Assembly: GCA_000320545.1 (NCBI GenBank) | Contig: ADNK01000542.1 | Span: forward strand, 1-64,000 | Length of the DNA: 64,000 nucleotides | Direction of reading: 5' to 3' | From: Bigelowiella natans CCMP2755 | Taxonomy: Eukaryota > Cercozoa > Chlorarachniophyceae | Part shown: piece after piece, positions 45,695 to 58,034 of the stretch | Position numbering within the stretch: position 1 is the stretch's first letter | Layout: each line of letters opens with the position of its first letter | Translations under genes and position numbers: made by a program | The notes under the pieces: generated by a model | The model's database searches: none | Told to the model about the DNA's origin: nothing | The model's input: only the letters and a program-made list of their open reading frames with translations

Positions 45695-47550
45695 ATGCAC
45701 CGAATTAGTACCCTTCTCGCCCCCAAAGGCTCCTCATCCGAAAATCTCCACAAAAAGGCTTTGGCGCCCGCTGTCTCTGAGGTAGGTGGAAGGACATCCA
45801 TTCTTAGGCACGGGTTTGGTCTAAATCACACAAGTAATATCTGCTTAGTTTCCTACCGTTGGCACGATATCATGGAAGCCTTCCTGGACGCCTACCCCCA
45901 CTACCAAAATGATAAGGAGAACATCGATCCGAACGTGATCAATATGCTGAGTAATTTGGACGATGAATTTGAAAAGCAATTAAAGAAGACCAGTAAGATT
46001 ACTTCTAGCTGCAGACGACGGTTCACAAGAAAAGGCCTCTCGCAAAGAAATGCACGGGTTCAGTTAGAATTTGCAACGCCACCCTCCCGTGATAGACAAC
46101 AACGACTTGGTAATGAATTTGATTCTGGGAGTAGAACAAAGGACCAGAGGTAGAACAACGAATATGATATAAATACATAATCATAAATTTTGATAGTTAC
46201 TGGTTATTCTGACAATTGAATACCTACTGGCAAGTAGGTTTCCGTTGAACAAAATTGACTCGGCAACTAGATTTGCTACGCTGAATCACGCATTTTCTTC
46301 GGCGAAGAAAGATGGCCCCAAGCCATCTTCAAGTGAAATCGGAGCTTCATGTGGAGTGGGAAAAGAAGACTTTTCGCGAGTCGGAACTGAAGTACAAGTC
46401 CTGTCTTCGGTAGCGAAGTTTACATTATTAAGTCGATCTTCTTTATTCATTATTCCTCTGTATCTTTTTCTCCTCTGCTCTGCAAGATTCTCTATGACAG
46501 AACTTCAAGTGTTGAGGAATGCAGTGATGTCCTTGGCTATATTCGGGACCAGATGAAGAACCTTTCCAATAAACCTCAACAGCTTGCAAGAGAGCTAGAA
46601 CCCTTGATTTCAAATCTGGGAGACCAGTTTTCAATAACGCGGAGCACTAAAGAGTACAAAGCTGAGGTACGGTCAATCCGAGCATGAATAAATAAATTAA
46701 TGTGCACAGATCATGCCCTCAAAACCGATTGTTATCCGACCGGCTCATCCAATCGATGTTAGGTTCTTCAACTAATGGAAGATCTGATCGATTGTCTTAA
46801 GGAAAACTGCAGGCCATTCCTCAAAAATGTAAAATGGCGTCTTCTCTCTTGCTATTCTTGATCCATTCTCACAAAAAATTTATTTCAGTGGAACGAGGCT
46901 CTTAATGAAGGTGTGCGTCTGGATACTGAAACTTCGATTATCCACTTAATCAATGCCAGAATTTTTCTAATTTGGGTGCAAATTATACATCAGGACAATG
47001 CCATGAAAATTGGTTTTCACGTAGATCTTTTGCATCTAAGGTCTGTTATCATTTGACCTTCAAACAAAAAGAGACATATTGGATCGTTTCGCTCATCGTA
47101 TTATAAAGACAGTAGAGGCACGATTTGATACATTTTCTGAAGATTCTCTTGTTCCATGTAAACAAAACCGATAACTAAGGTGCAGCAAAATTTTGTACCC
47201 AACGAATACGAAGCATTGGGCAGCGTTCAGAACGACAGAAAGAGTCTAGGATCGCTGAAGGAGAGGGTCGGAGTACTCATAATGGGGAAAGGCTGCTGTT
47301 AACTGATGATGTTGATGGTTAGGTTTCCCCGACGGATAATATTGTATCCGGTATGAAGGACCCTGAAATTCGTCAAACATCTTCTGGAGAACCTCATAAA
47401 TGTTTGAGATACCGTGGGACACCTCAGCCGACTTCGTCAGCTTCCTCGGAAACCAGCAATACGAGTTCTAGTAGCTTCAAAATCGGGAAACTTTCAATCC
47501 TTATTTTGATTTCATTGCTTTTAGTCGCACTATCTTTGCTGAAGATCTAA
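45695..47550 (+). CDS. Tail-anchored membrane protein, function unknown
   Basis: A plus-strand gene of about eight to ten exons that I do not recognise. Readable parts in order: MEAFLDAYPHYQNDKENIDP and NLDDEFEKQLKKT; a basic Ser-rich stretch ending DQR, joined to FPLNKIDSATRFATLNHAFS; a helical segment (ILYDRTSSVEECSDVLGYIR, KPQQLARELEPLISNLGDQF); VLQLMEDLIDCLKENCRPFL; DNAMKIGFHVDLLHL; DILDRFAHRIIKTVEARFDT; and finally a Ser-rich linker with one C-terminal hydrophobic helix, KLSILILISLLLVALSLLKI, directly before the stop. That layout is a tail-anchored protein with a cytosolic coiled or helical body, SNARE-like in layout but without a SNARE motif I can see. The start could be the ATG at 45695 (MHRISTLLAP) or the later MEAFLD at about 45872. 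Confidence 0.6.
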
Positions 47551-48500
47551 ACACTCATTCCCATTATACTGAATTTTAAGACAGTAAATGAAGTAGGATC
47601 AATTTAAGTGAGCTATCAGTCGTTCGAAAGTTAGGAATGCGTTCAATAGCGTTCTATTCGCACGCACGGAAATTAGGATCGCACCTATAGTGCGCTGTAT
47701 GCATACAAAAAAGAATTGTCCGAATAATTTATTAAAAGGAATTATTTTATGTTGGATATTGGCGGATGCTGTGTGTAGTGTGCAACATATACAGAGAGAA
47801 ACAACGCTCTGCATATGGGCTTTCGGCTTAGTAGTGTAGCCATACGTGTGTGCACATGATTACTATGATTACGTTTGAAAAGCTATGATTCCTGCACGGA
47901 CGTGATGCGTATGCATTATGGCTATTACTCCGCCTTCGATGAGCGCGGAGACGCATTTGCATGCAGGGTATTTGTGGCGGTGGGTGCTGTCCCGCAAATA
48001 TGCACCAGCTACACCTGACTGTGAACTCGACACGCACGCTCGACGTGAAGTAAATAAGCGTAGTGCTTATAAGAAAACCGCATAGCAAATGTGTAGTTGT
48101 CTGCGCTGCCGTGCCATGGATGTAACTGTATACGGCGTATATGCGTTGCCAAAAAAATGATTAGAAGATTTAGCTTCGTCTATCTACTAGATCTACAGTC
48201 ACATGCCAAGCTAGCTAAGCGATTAGCGTGCATCTCTTCCTTGCCCTGTTGCTGACTATAGGCCAGTATGTCTATTCTTTTATACAAGATGATGACTGCG
48301 TCGCAGAGCTGTATAGCTGGTGTAATTTCTTGTGTCTATTACTGAATCGCTGCATCGCTGCCATATGCTATCCACTGTGGTTACATGTGTGCGCCATTGT
48401 AATTGGCAACACGTTGTCGATTCGTGATTGCGTGATGTCGACAACGAAAATAGATTTGATTATTCCATTAACATTATGGCGGCTTTCTTGCTGCTTTGTG
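47551..48500. other. Convergent interval between tail-anchored and PhyH genes; palindrome island
   Basis: Includes TATACGGCGTATA (48129-48141), CTAGATC, AGCTAGCTAAGC and many GTGTGCAC-like words between about 47680 and 48240. No coding exon is supported. Confidence 0.5.
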
Positions 48501-50179
48501 TCATTCAGCTGTCTCTTTCAACATAGCTTTTCTGTAAGGCTCCATGTCCATTCCGAATTTAGAGTATCGCGCAGCTACAGCTGCAAGAGTAAATTTATTC
48601 CAGTACCTATGCCCCTTTTTCACACGACCAAACAAAGCATCATCAAGGCATTCTATGCGGAGACAATTTTTCGAGAGAAAACAAAAGTTCAATGATTCAC
48701 CGGTTCTGGGAATCCAAGGACAGTCCTTTGTGGAGGCAACAGGTTAGCGATTGTGCTTTCCAATCTTCGTTCAGGCCAACAAAGCAGATAGTTCCTTTTC
48801 GCCCACCCACCTTGCCAGTTGCCGATCCTAATTACCATTTCAAACCACGAGGCTCACCATCATTGTCATGAAGAGCATGGAAGAAAGAGTTGGCGTGAGT
48901 GAATTATTTGTGGGGAAAGCACCACTCGGCATCCTTCCTTCTGTACGTAATGTTCATCACATATCTCTGAGCTCCTGGCGTGACCCTTGTACCTCGGTGC
49001 CATAGGTCCTGTCTGAATTAGATGGCACACATCTTCGATGACGAAAGGATTTCATTGCTGATTTGTTCAATCAAGAGTAAATTAGCACATCGATTCTCAC
49101 CTATAGACAAGTAGACTTCCCTTCTTGTAACGAGTGCAAACTTCCCTTTTGTATAGGGATTGCCTGAACTTGTACACATCTGGATTCCTACTTCTGTAAT
49201 TCGTCTCAGCCATCTCGCGGTCGTTAATCCAATGGCCAGTTACTCCAGGGGTAAGCACTGACGCTCCAGGCGTGTATGCAGGATCTTCCTTCCCTTCTCT
49301 GAGAACAACAGCTGTACCTCCTGCACACTTTTCATAGTCGGAAAGGTATAGGATGAATGATACAGCGTCCGGGTTGTCCCAGTTAGAAGGGTGGACAAGG
49401 GTGTGCTGTATATGATAACAAGCAAATGTTAGCGCTCAATATCTAGTCACATATGTGTATGATTGAGCACATTTGGATAGTCGCAATGAATTCTTTGGTC
49501 GTGAGATTCTCTCGGTTTACGCTTTTCAAAACGTTTTTTGTCCACCCCCGTCTTCTCCCATGCTTCGGCTTGGGTCAGCCTGAGAGAAACGAATAAGCAT
49601 TACCTTCCGAATACTACATAGTGATTCGAAATAAGTAGCAAATACCGGACACAAGTTGTGCCCAGAAGTTGCTTGGCGATGCGGATGATGTCCATGTGAA
49701 CGGAGGCCTGATTTATGGATTTTGCGGGGCTCGGGAATCTGTGACAAGAAGACATTTCAGTTCAGAGAAATAGCGCGTGTGTAATAGGTACGTTAGCTCG
49801 CCCTCGATTCCAAATTTCGTTCCACCACCGCCTGATGTGCCAAGGAAAGTACAGCAAACTTAGTAAACGCTCCGATCGAAACACGTGTTAGAAGCACCGG
49901 CTATATCCCCGATTTCAGTCCTCCGTTCCCCCGAGCAAATGAAGAGGTTTATGAAAAATCAAAATTTGGAAGGCAATGAGGTTTCTGTTAGGATATCAAG
50001 ATTGTCTTCTACCTAAGCGATTCAACGAGTTGTTCCGAGAGCACGCCGGATAAGTGGAGCGCTCCTTTGGACCTCCACGTCTCCACTTGGTCACCACTAA
50101 GGATTTCTTTGGTTTTCCCTATTTTAGCCGGTTCAGGGTCGAAGAAGGACCCACTGCCAAGTGTCGCTGTGCTGGCCAT
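48501..50179 (-). CDS. Phytanoyl-CoA dioxygenase (PhyH) family protein
   Basis: A minus-strand multi-exon gene, start at the ATG opening MASTATLGSGSFFDP, stop at 48501-48503. The N-terminal WRSKGALHLSGVLSEQLVESL matches the family opening. GGTKFGIEGELTFPS, MDIIRIAKQLLGTTCVR and then QRIHCDYPN supply the H-x-D iron ligands. The core has WDNPDAVSFILYLSDYEKCA and ALLREGKEDPAY-like text (read AVVLREGKEDPAY), and the distal His ligand with Arg is in DLWHRGTRVTPGAQRY. The C-terminal GHRYWNKFTLAAVAARY and GMDMEPYR match a tail seen in marine microbial and algal members. These are Fe(II)/2-oxoglutarate enzymes; the substrate is unknown. The catalytic residues look complete. Precise exon edges were not all settled. 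Confidence 0.83.
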
Positions 50180-50603
50180 TGTGGAACAGTGTTGAGGAGA
50201 TGACGACGTAGACCCCCACCCTCACAACAGCGTTTTCGGTCGTCCTTGATAGTGTTAGGATTCGCAGAACAAAATCGGCTGAAAAGGCCTGTCGTAGGTG
50301 GCTGATCGCCCATAGTAAAGAGGAAATTCCCCGCACAACTTCTTATGTTTTCTCGGGTTTTCTGTACATTTCGCCCTACTGTTTAACTGCTCTCATTTAT
50401 TAGCGGGCATGTTCATGTTGTCGTTCCAAGCTGATGATCTAGATCCTTCCTCGGGTTTATCGGCCTCAAACTCTTGTTAATTCCCTGCGACAACGTTCCT
50501 TGGATGTCGCATGCATACAAAATACCAGCAGTCTGCTAGGACGCCATTTGCAAGGCCTTTTCCCGAGAGATCTCACTAGACCCTCCCACGTCGTAGCCAG
50601 GGA
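50180..50603. promoter_or_regulatory. Divergent interval between PhyH and TMEM144-like genes
   Basis: About 420 bp between start codons. No palindrome island; no microsatellite. Confidence 0.45.
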
Positions 50604-52293
50604 ATGGGGGAGCCGGAATTTGTCGAGACCTGCGGCGACGGGGAGCAGCGCGAGCTTGGTGTTGGGGATGAGCAAAGTAAAGAAAGTTTCTACACACAGC
50701 GTGAACTTGGAGAGGAATTCTTCCGCAGACGCGTGCGAATTGCAGGGGCTGTTGTTATCTGCATTGGAGTTGCAATAATTGCTCTCACTGTGGTGCTTGT
50801 CAGCGTGAGTGGGGCAAAATCATTTAAAAGTACAAGCCAATCACGAAATCTTCAAAGTCCTATCGGTTGGGTTGCGGTTGTTGGTGCCGTAATACTGTTT
50901 GGATCATGTGGGATAATGTTCAAAGAGCCGCCTCAGAAGCAGCAGCCTGGGGATCATGAGGAGGAGGCACCCCGAACAAGCTCCCCACCCGACCCAGTTC
51001 TATTTCAGGCATTTAATGCCTGTGGTATTTTCACAGCTGCCATTCCGCTTCTGCTGTATGAAGTAGCGATGTGCGTAAAAGAAGGAGACTCTCCATTCCA
51101 TTTTTTCGATCCGCTTGGAATTGTGGGAGCAGTCGACATCCTTGTGATTTGCTACCTCGCAGCCCGCGCAGTACGCTTAATAGGCTATTCAACAGCACCG
51201 GCGATTTGGTCCGGTGTGGGAATGGTGACGGCTTTTATATGGGGACTTATAGCTTTTGGCGAGGAGGTGGCCAACATGTATCTTGCAACTGCAGCACTCT
51301 TGCTCTTAATAACAGGAGTTTTGAATGTTGCACGAATTAAGCAGCTATCCTCGCAATCCCCTTCGACAGGAGTAGACTCTGACCATCAGTATGAAGTTAA
51401 ACACCAGCTTGTTCCCGCCATCGTAGAAGAGGGAAAGGAGGTGAGGGAAATGATAAGAATCCCAACCACCGTCGTGTCAGATATTGGTGAAAACGAAGCA
51501 GAGGAAGGGAAGGAACGAGAAGAGGAGGGGGACAACACCAAGATGAGAGGGTGGACAGAGACAGAAAGCCTTGCAGAAAGATCTGTCATTAAGGGATCTG
51601 AAGGCGATCGACATCAGGATTCGTGCAGCGCACACGCGAGGAGTCTCACGTGCAGTAGTTCTGGAAGCATGCTGGGTGGCTTCGGATTATGTGTTCTGAC
51701 TGGACTGCTCGACGGATCTCTGATGGTATATCATCTTCCCTTGATTCCCCCAGTTATAAGGATTTTTCATATGACTTACCTGTTATTTTGTCGAACGCAA
51801 TCAGGTGCCGTATAAGATGCACTTGGCTGGCAAACGTAGCGTCACAGAAGAAGGCGAAAATTCTCTTAGAACAACGTTTGCGTATCTCGCGTCGTTCGGC
51901 TTAGGCGCTTTGATCACGATTCCATGGTTAGTTTTCCTGGCTTTTTGGCAGAGTCGTTGCGCTTTGCATCGTCAGAGGGGAGTCTCTGCCAACAACCAAA
52001 GTTTCTGCACCCATTTTGCCTCAAAGCTTCACCGGGCTGCTGTGCCAGGTCTGGTGACGGGTATCCTCTGGACAATGGGAAACTTTCTTTCTGTTCATGC
52101 AACCGAGTATTTAGGCATGTCAGTAGGCTTCCCTCTTACCCAGACTTGCATTCTTATAAATGCGTCCTGGGGAATATTCTTTTTCCATGAGATAGATTTG
52201 AGAAGTAATAGGGGTCAGCTTTTCAGGTTCCTACTGGCTCTGTGCACCATAATTGCGGGTGCGGCATTGCTGAGTCAGGCCGCTAAAGCCTGA
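50604..52293 (+). CDS. TMEM144-like multi-pass transporter homologue
   Basis: Two exons, 50604-51725 and 51805-52293, joined in phase as LDGSLM|VPYKMHLAGK; 536 residues. About ten hydrophobic segments can be seen, beginning with IAGAVVICIGVAIIALTVVL, then IGWVAVVGAVILFGSCGIMF, and ending FRFLLALCTIIAGAALL. The pattern GSCGIMFKEP near the second helix, the long polar loop of about 100 residues (residues about 255-350), GSLMVPYK after the loop and LGMSVGFPLTQTCILINASWG near the end fit the TMEM144/GRP family, related to EamA drug/metabolite carriers and bacterial glucose uptake proteins. The acidic loop (EAEEGKEREEEGDN) is unusually long. Substrate not known; carbohydrate is a family-level guess. 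The first exon is long for this genome. Confidence 0.82.
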
Positions 52294-52581
52294 ATTTAGT
52301 TGAAGTTGCTCACGAAGATCATGAAATCAATGGTGCATCATGAGCTAGCAATGCAACCAATTTGCAATTGCTGTATCCATTGTCACTGTATTTTGTAACA
52401 TAGCAACGCTTAGAACTGTTTAACTTTGTTACAAATGTGCTGGTTCGCACCCACTGTCCGCTCCGTGTGTGCTTTGAACAATAGACATTTATACGTACAC
52501 ATGATGCATGTAATGCACATAACATGTGCTGTGTCTATGTGTGATGCATGTAAATATGTATAAATGTGTATACATTATAAC

Positions 52582-52616
<35 letters not shown>

Positions 52617-53056
52617 ATATACTGTGTCTATGGTTTGAAGGCCGTGCGTGTGTGTGTTGACTGACGTTGTGTCAAGTCGAGATGCTGCGCTTCAAGTGAC
52701 CCATTACGTAGCTACTAGCAGCTTTGCATGCACGACAGGTTGCAGCACACTAGTCGCAACATCGCATGCATCGGTCATGAAGCCTCAAGTCTAGCACGTG
52801 CAGGACGGATGTACATCGCAAAGCCATGCATCAACAATGAGCTCGAGCTCCGACCCCATCCAATCCGCTTGCGAACATGCTGGCATGCATGAGCTGCATG
52901 TGCGTGTGGAATTCTGAACACATGCACACGAATGCTAGAATGACATGTCCAATGCACACAGCGCACTTTTGCACATGCACACATCTGTCTTTGCACATAT
53001 GATCGGAATCACACACACGCACGAATTCTACAATTCGCGCATGCATCGGACCCACC
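52294..53056. other. Interval after TMEM144-like gene; palindrome island and (AT)n
   Basis: An (AT)n run at 52579-52607 and, from about 52490 to 53050, many GCATGC, CATGCATG, ACATGT and GTGCAC words, such as ACATGCTGGCATGCATGAG near 52856. The next gene is in tandem, so this island sits on the 3' side of one gene and the 5' side of the other. Confidence 0.5.
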
Positions 53057-53069
53057 TTGCGCGCACGAG

Positions 53070-55075
53070 GTGCCTGCGACGAACGCAAGGCATTGGGATC
53101 CTCATTGTGTGCGATTGAAATTTGTTGCATTGACGTCACCAGATGGCACGTTGGGGGTCAAATCAAGATCGTTGGGCCTCCAGATTTGTTCCGGCACAAA
53201 AGCACGACCACACCAGGCAGGCATCGTTCTGCAAAGGACGAGCGAAAGCCAACATGAAGGCGGAGACGAAGAGGAAGAATGCGCGAGGAAGAAGCAACCA
53301 GAGAATGGTAAATTGCATTCAAATTGCAGACCCACGATCGCTACGAACAATGGCTTCCTCGTCCTCCTCGGTTGGTCGGTGGCTAGGCATCGTGGGCGTC
53401 CATTCTCACGCCATGAACACTTCTTGCACACTGTTCTCGCGTGTTAGTGACTGTCTTAATTTTTGGTTTACATGACTATGCCGTACCTCGTCTATTGTCC
53501 AACCTTTTGTTGATTTGGCCTTGTCGCAGATAGACAAAGCATGGTCATACCGAAATTGGAGTATCTCAATTAGAACGAATCCGAAATTCATACAGGGCGG
53601 TGTGGAACATCTCGCTCGGACGAATGATGTCCCGACGTAGGGCCCTTCTGTGAAAACGGGATCTTGCTTATCCTACTTCTGACTGACCACTGACTGCAGA
53701 ACAGAAGACAACAAACCTTAGTTTTAGGGAAAAGTCCCGTGGCCACCTTGGTTGTGATGGGTGCTTCTATCGTCACGGCACTGTGCCCTTGCAATAGAAA
53801 CCGAATTCTGCCTTTTGAGAGCAACAGCGAAATGAAAGGTACTGAATCTTACCTGTGTAACCCGCGATTCTACAAACTACTCGCAACTAAGGATGGAAAA
53901 CACCATTCACAGATAGCACAGAGATGAAGGACAGCACTTTTGAATGCTTGGTAATATGCTGTGATATGATTGAGGCACACGCCAAGAGACCCAAACCAGA
54001 AGGTAGCTCCACGGAAAACATAGCAAAAATAAATTTTGAGCATTCATGCACACTCTCAAATTAATCACAGAGGGCATCCTTCGCGTATCCGGACGCCATG
54101 CCTCCTGGAAGGCAACAATCGAAAAAATTCAAGATTCTCCCGATCATGCCAGGTATGAACGAGAGATCTGACCGCAACTATCCTAAAGCCTTCTTTAAAT
54201 ATCATCGTACAATTCATAACATATCCAGAAGCATATTGGCCGGTAGCCCTATTCACGATGTCAGTAGCATATTTAAGGAGCTCCTTCGTGATGTGCAGGT
54301 ATTGTCAAAGCTTTCGTATTTGTGGCATTATTTCCATTTTTCCAAATATGAACAGGATCAATGCGGAACATTGCTCACGAAAAAATGCTACCACCAATTT
54401 AAAGAGGTAAGTGCCAAGCCAAACCATCCTTACATGAACCGACATGCATTGCTCTGTTTGCAGGCGAAAAGCGTACAGCAAGCGAAGGAGGCTGTAGAAA
54501 AATTACCGACCAAGAATCGAGCTGTTCTTAGAAAGGTGGTGGCCAAAATTTTAAATTTCTCAGTTATTAAACGTTTGTTTTTCAGATGGTTGAGATGTTG
54601 TCTGTGGTATGTGCTGCTCCTCGTACTCGAATGACCCCTGAATCGTGCGCAATGGTATTACTTCGATTCCAGATGGTAGTATGAGCGTTCAACAAATTTA
54701 AAAACTTCATCGCTTACAGGTGTTGGCTCCAAACTTAGTCTTGAAATCAGGGTCCCAGGAAGAAATGCTTCAGCGACTTATCGCGAATAATATGAAGGTA
54801 ACTGCTTGACATCTCATATTCATAATATTTCTATATTACATTATGGGGTTTTATAATTTCGCGAGCTCGTTTCATTTGATCCTAACATAAAGGAGGCTAC
54901 ATTATTCCCACAACTTATATTTTATATTTTATTATATTGGTTCGTGTATGTGTAAATGTTTTTTGCTAAAAACTCACTTGCAATTGCCAAACCTACTATA
55001 AATGTGTGAATAATCCAGGGACTTTTCGAGCTTCTGATAGGACAGAAACGTGCCATCTTCACCACGTCTGAGTAA
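53070..55075 (+). CDS. RhoGAP domain protein
   Basis: A plus-strand multi-exon gene ending with TAA at 55073-55075. The Rho GTPase-activating domain is read in pieces: LPFESNSEMK; TFECLVICCDMIEAHAKR; EGILRVSGRHASWKATIEKI, which holds the catalytic arginine-finger region (R in the G-I-x-R-V-S-G motif); DVSSIFKELLRDVQ; LLTKKCYHQFKE; KEAVEKLPTKNRAVLRK; and MTPESCAMVLAPNLVL. The domain switches off Rho/Rac-type GTPases in the cytosol to control actin and membrane traffic. The last exon (GLFELLIGQKRAIFTTSE) ends the protein soon after the GAP fold. The N-terminal part is uncertain: the frame opening MPATNARHW and the acidic GGDEEEECARKK stretch may be its first exon. GAP assignment is firm; the gene start is not. 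Confidence 0.8.
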
Positions 55076-55642
55076 ATGTTTTCTACCTAATAACTGGTCC
55101 GTTCGTCTTGCATCGAAGAATTTTGATCAGGAGGGCATCTGCGCACAACAACCTCACACTATTCATCGTGCAATATCAATGAAAAGGAAACGACACACGT
55201 AACCTAGTATATTGATCTATTGAGCAGCGCGAAGACCATGCTGCGTTGCTTATATATTTCGAGATGTAGGCTCAATTCATAGAATCATTCAAGCTGTGTA
55301 CTACACACTAGCTGCTAGACTGTATAAATGAATGCGCGCGAACGAAAAGTAGATCGAACATGTGCATGGCGACCTTGCTAATAATGCTAGGAGCGCAACT
55401 CGTACGTCGCTTATGCGTTGCGCACGGCGGATCTGGCACAGATACCGTTAGCACTGCGCACTAGCTGTTTCAATGCGAGATGCTATAAGAACGCGGCATT
55501 GTGCTTTATAGCAACACGAATACAACATTACTGCTGAGTATAGCCGCCATGCCGTGTGCCGACTACTTGCACTATAAAAAAGCCAACTTGAAGAGTGCAC
55601 AATCAATGTCATACCATGAAAAACTGGTTGCCTGAAATGTGC
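55076..55642. other. Convergent interval between RhoGAP and ITPase genes; palindrome island
   Basis: A shorter island, about 55230-55480, with CTAGCTGCTAG, GCGCAC and TGCGCA words. No coding exon is supported. Confidence 0.45.
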
Positions 55643-56162
55643 TACAGTGATTCTGACTTCAGATGCTCTGTCAACTTGGCCAAAGCGCGAGATCTGATCT
55701 CGCAATAAGTAAGGAGAACGTTCAGAACAAGAATATTGCTGACAGTGTGCTCTTCCACCTGTGTGAGATTTGGTTTTTGTCAATATTGTTCATTTCCGCG
55801 AAGGTGAGACCATTGGACTCCTGTGGATGATACCAACTTTGAATTCCTTCAGATGAAATAAGAAATCTACAGGTAGTAGTACCTCGGGTTGGAAAATGGG
55901 GTCCCATCCAAAATCAGTGTCTCCTTTTGCTGGCACGATGGAGCCTGGACATCTCCCAACAAACGTGTGGATCTGTTCGAGCAGCAGGAGAGGGAGAAAG
56001 ATCATCACAGGTACTTAACTCTAGGAATGATGAAAATGATTAAGATGAAGGCAGCTAACCTTCTCACCCGGGGCCTTGCAGTAGCAGAATATGCACTGTG
56101 CATACGCGGACTAAGATAATGCATCCTTCGTTAAGCTTTAACAGAAACAAGTCACAACCAGG

Positions 56163-56199
<37 letters not shown>

Positions 56200-57294
56200 A
56201 AGAGACAGTTGGAGCGTGAATTGTAATGCTATTACTTTGTCTGGATAGGCCGCTAGTAGGTTGTTCAGCCCTTCGTGGCCTAACAATTTTTGTTGATTCA
56301 CCAATTAAGTGTTTATCCGAAGACTACTCGGTAAAATTACATGAAATACCTAGCTTTTGCAGAAACCATTTGATATAAACGCCTGATCATGTCAATTACA
56401 GATCGTGAGGCCCATTCAAATAAGCTCGGCAGAGAGGTGAGATTTTGCGACAGTCTCCATTCTAGAGGGACTACTATCCCTAATCCTGCTACTACTACTG
56501 TTTCGAGGGCAATGATGCGAACAACCAGGAAGCCCTTTGAGAGCATTGAAGCACAATGATGTGTCCTGGTAAACGTCGAATAGATAGTTTAGTTGAGGTT
56601 GAAGTACCACACACTGTGTTTATTACCTCTGTGATTACAGGGCCTTTGACCTGATCGACGGCCATTTTACACTTCTCCGTGGCGACATCGATCGGATCTC
56701 CTTGGAACTCGGGAATGTCAATCTGCTTGTTTAATTTATTTTTTAGAGATGATAATGTTGATGGTGACGGCGACGAAAATGGTGATATGATGATCATGAT
56801 GGTTACGGCAATGATAATGGATGGTTTTCGTACCTTTCTGCTTACGATTTCAAGTTTACCTGCAAGGATTGATCTGACCTAGTACGATAACGGGGACAGG
56901 ATTTCAAGGATATTTCGGGAATTTTCCATTATTTTTTTTAAAAAACCTCTTCTAGCTTCTTTGAATTTCCTGTGACGAACGTAAGGGTGGCATTGCCGCG
57001 AACTCCACCCCCTCTTCGGAGTGTATTTCTGGAAGACGATCGAAATCGCCAAGGGGACAGAGCAGTTGAGGCTGTACGAAAGCTAAACGAACGAGGGCGC
57101 GAGAGATGCATGGATGTAACCATGCTTCGGATATTACTTCCTCTCATATTTGTATTCCCCAGGAGTAAACACAGGAGAAATAGAGAAATTAAAGAAATGA
57201 AGAAGCAGCTGTAGCGGGTTGCCCTTGGACTGCGCGAGGGTGCTATTGCGTTGTACACGGAGGAAGCAGTGACAACAAATAGAGGTCCATCCAT
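55643..57294 (-). CDS. Inosine triphosphate pyrophosphatase (ITPase/HAM1) with N-terminal extension
   Basis: A minus-strand multi-exon gene. The enzyme core reads [104 protein letters not shown] and [12 protein letters not shown], then [19 protein letters not shown], with stop TAG at 55643-55645. All the family blocks are present in order. ITPases hydrolyse ITP, dITP and XTP and keep deaminated purines out of nucleic acids. Before the core the frame runs about 100 residues upstream to an ATG at 57294, with a strongly hydrophobic segment ([17 protein letters not shown]) and then a Ser/Arg-rich region. This looks like a bipartite plastid or secretory leader. If a downstream ATG is used instead ([10 protein letters not shown]) the hydrophobic part is lost. 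Confidence 0.92.
56165..56199. repeat. (GT)n microsatellite
   Basis: GT dinucleotides in an intron of the ITPase gene. Confidence 0.93.
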
Positions 57295-58034
57295 TAGATC
57301 ATTAGAGACAGAAGATCGACCGGTGAGACTTGCTGATAGTTGTCTAATGTGAGTTGGACAGCCACGGAGATGGGGGTGGGGAGTCCTGTAGACTACGACG
57401 GTGCTCCACTTCGGGATAACATGCGATTATTTCCTTGCGACATGTCTTTACTGAAAATGAAGTCGTCAAATGCAAACGATTTTAATTATCACTGTGTCTG
57501 ATACGAGATAAGATGCGGTTAGTTCCCTGCGACAACCATTTTCTGAATCTCTGAAATCGAAGTGCTTGCAGTTTCTGGTGCTTAAATTTGGCGTTACTAA
57601 ATTCTGCCGCGGATCGGGATTGTGTCTACGAGTTCTCGAGGTCCCTCTCTCTCCTGTGCTCTCTTTTCAGCGTTCAAGTATGGGGAGAAGCTGATATACT
57701 GATATATAAACGCATCGTATTCTTCTCTGGGTAGGTGTTCTCCCCAAATGTACTACTCGTAACCTTTATGAAAATGTGAATGTGTATTATTTGCTTAAAA
57801 TTCAAACAATACTTGATGTCCTTTGGTACGACTCAACAACAACGCACAGAGTAGCGAAACCATGAATACATAGTATTGGCGAACTTCTATCTTTCCTTAG
57901 ATACATTTCCATATGCATGAATATATTTATTGGACGTAATGCTTGATGATATTATTCTTTTTATTACATTCATGATCATTACAGCTTAAAATTTCAAAAG
58001 AACGTTCCATTTCGCAGTAAAAGTTGCAACTGCA
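57295..58034. promoter_or_regulatory. Divergent interval between ITPase and the two-pass membrane protein gene
   Basis: About 740 bp between the starts. The right half is AT-rich. No island or gene seen. Confidence 0.4.

Noticed and set aside
48228-48695. Plus-strand 155-codon hydrophobic frame
   Set aside because: It overlaps the last exon of the PhyH gene on the other strand, where protein similarity is clear.
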